This document shows, in pieces, positions 59,834 through 60,465 of a DNA stretch of 60,465 bases. A program made the position numbers and the translations under genes. The DNA is from Clostridiales bacterium (GTDB lineage Bacteria > Bacillota > Clostridia > Christensenellales > UBA1242), in contig SVHX01000007.1 of the NCBI GenBank assembly GCA_015055665.1, positions 1 through 60,465 on the forward strand. The letters are read 5' to 3'. How positions within the stretch are numbered: the stretch's first letter is position 1; each line of letters starts with the position of its first letter. The notes beneath the pieces are model-generated. The model was not told where the DNA came from. It did not search any database and saw only the letters and a list, made by a program, of their open reading frames with translations.

Positions 59834-60021
59834 ATAGTTCCTATTTACAAGTGTTTTATGTTATATTATATTTTATCAAAAAACTTTATATAATTCAATT
59901 AATTAGATGCAAATATGTTGGATATTTGTATATTTAATTTCCTAATATTTTCCTATTTCAAGATACAAATTAACCATTAAGAAAAGAATTATAATATTTT
60001 TCAAAAATTTACAAAAAATTA

Positions 60022-60050
60022 TTGACAACGATAAATATTTTTGGTATCAT
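60022..60050 (+). promoter_or_regulatory. Promoter of tRNA-Ala/tRNA-Ile
   Basis: TTGACA (60022-60027), 17-nt spacer, TATCAT (60045-60050), 44 nt before tRNA-Ala. Confidence 0.85.
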
Positions 60051-60093
60051 ATAAGAGCGTTGTTAGAGATGCAATAATTTAATATCTAAGTAT

Positions 60094-60170
60094 GGGGGTA
60101 TAGCTCAGCTGGCTAGAGCACCTGCCTTGCAAGCAGGGGGTCAACGGTTCGAATCCGTTTATCTCCACCA
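60094..60170 (+). tRNA. tRNA-Ala (TGC)
   Basis: Acceptor GGGGGTA with TATCTCC, including the G3-U70 alanine identity pair, loop CTTGCAA with anticodon TGC, A73, CCA encoded. Confidence 0.97.
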
Positions 60171-60173
60171 CTT

Positions 60174-60250
60174 AGGAATGTAGCTCAGCAGGTTAGAGCA
60201 CCACCCTGATAAGGTGGGGGTCGGTGGTTCGAGTCCACTCATTCCTACCA
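60174..60250 (+). tRNA. tRNA-Ile (GAT)
   Basis: Acceptor AGGAATG with CATTCCT, loop CTGATAA with anticodon GAT, A73, CCA encoded. The Ala-Ile pair usually sits in rRNA operons; here it has its own promoter and no rRNA upstream. Confidence 0.97.
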
Positions 60251-60253
60251 AAC

Positions 60254-60275
60254 AAATCCCTTCGGGGATTTTTTT
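60254..60275 (+). terminator. Terminator after tRNA-Ile
   Basis: AATCCC-ttcg-GGGATT followed by a T run. Confidence 0.92.
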
Positions 60276-60465
60276 GATGGTATAGCAATCGAACCAGCCC
60301 CCTCACCTTTGCATTACTTCGTAATGCGTGATGCACTAAGCATCACATCAGGGTGGTTCACCCTGTATTACCAATTGCCGTTAGGCATAAGGTGGGGTCG
60401 GTGTGTATTCGGGTCCCCTGCCCGAAGATTGACGCTCCGCTTAATGCGAGTCCACTCATTCCTAC
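60276..60465 (+). repeat. tRNA-Ile-derived hairpin element, cut by window end
   Basis: An inverted tRNA-Ile copy runs from 60278: TGGTA, then TCGAACCA and the variable region. A 37-nt insert at 60310-60346 with two hairpins (GCATTAC/GTAATGC, GTGATGC/GCATCAC) comes next, then ATCAGGGTGGT, the inverse of the anticodon arm. A CAGGGTG/CACCCTG hairpin follows. A direct copy starts at 60387 (ATAAGGTGGGGTCGGTG), is broken in the T-loop by a 43-nt insert (60404-60446), and resumes CGAGTCCACTCATTCCTAC to the window end. The insert is 39/43 identical to the one in the tRNA-Lys element. Confidence 0.82.

Overview
This window is AT-rich, gene-dense bacterial chromosome with most genes on the minus strand. 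It looks like an endospore-forming (or recently sporulating) member of the Clostridia (Bacillota), probably an uncultured lineage. The evidence is the Bacillota housekeeping synteny (scpA-scpB-ytfI-gerW, dnaG-sigA-trmK, yqfC-yqfD-ybeY-era-yqzL-recO, rplU-prp-rpmA), the sporulation set (spoIVA, spoIIP, spoVB, gerW, yqfC, yqfD, ylmC), AGGAGG ribosome sites and TTGACA-17-TATAAT promoters. I cannot name genus or order from sequence alone.

Layout. 1-1580: a partial tRNA, tRNA-Tyr, and a tRNA-derived hairpin element that encloses an MBL-fold hydrolase. 1582-13745: lipid and nucleotide genes (plsC, cmk), rluB, a DacF-type carboxypeptidase, gerW/ytfI/scpBA, a site-2 protease, trmK, sigA, dnaG and two paralogous membrane proteins. 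13890-22477: ppdK, recO, the 28-codon gene yqzL, era, ybeY, yqfD, yqfC and floA. 22729-29834: a secreted protein, an NYN protein, ogg, rpmA-prp-rplU, rsmD, alr and dut. 29998-30428: tRNA-Lys(CTT) with a second hairpin element. 30429-36535: envelope and transport genes. 36773-37315: six tRNAs (Gly, Arg, His, Gln, Lys, Leu). 37349-40915: a tRNA-Leu-anchored island of three unrelated cargo genes separated by direct repeats. 40949-53426: spoIVA, plsY, der, spoIIP, nrdR, a degenerate Ppx/GppA, a small ferredoxin gene and split TauE/SafE genes. 53631-59833: a 1197-residue surface protein, a LysM protein and spoVB. 60094-60465: tRNA-Ala, tRNA-Ile and a fourth hairpin element cut by the window end.

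The most unusual signal is this tRNA-associated element family. Downstream of tRNA-Tyr, tRNA-Lys, tRNA-Leu and tRNA-Ile lie an inverted partial copy of that tRNA and then a direct copy of its 3' end. The inverted copies carry inserted pairs of small hairpins. At Lys and Ile the direct copy is split at the same T-loop position by nearly the same 43-nt insert, with one compensatory base-pair change. At Tyr and Leu the elements enclose protein-coding cargo: an MBL hydrolase, a protein with a possible Cys-His-Asp triad, an orphan, and a protein with two RxxxxH (HEPN-like) motifs. No integrase or transposase is present in the window.

Other points of interest are a primary sigma factor with a duplicated N-terminal domain, a Ppx/GppA protein that has lost its phosphate-binding and HD residues, and a four-module surface protein with a long, probably cytoplasmic, coiled coil. 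All functional calls are by reading motifs and synteny; no database search was run.
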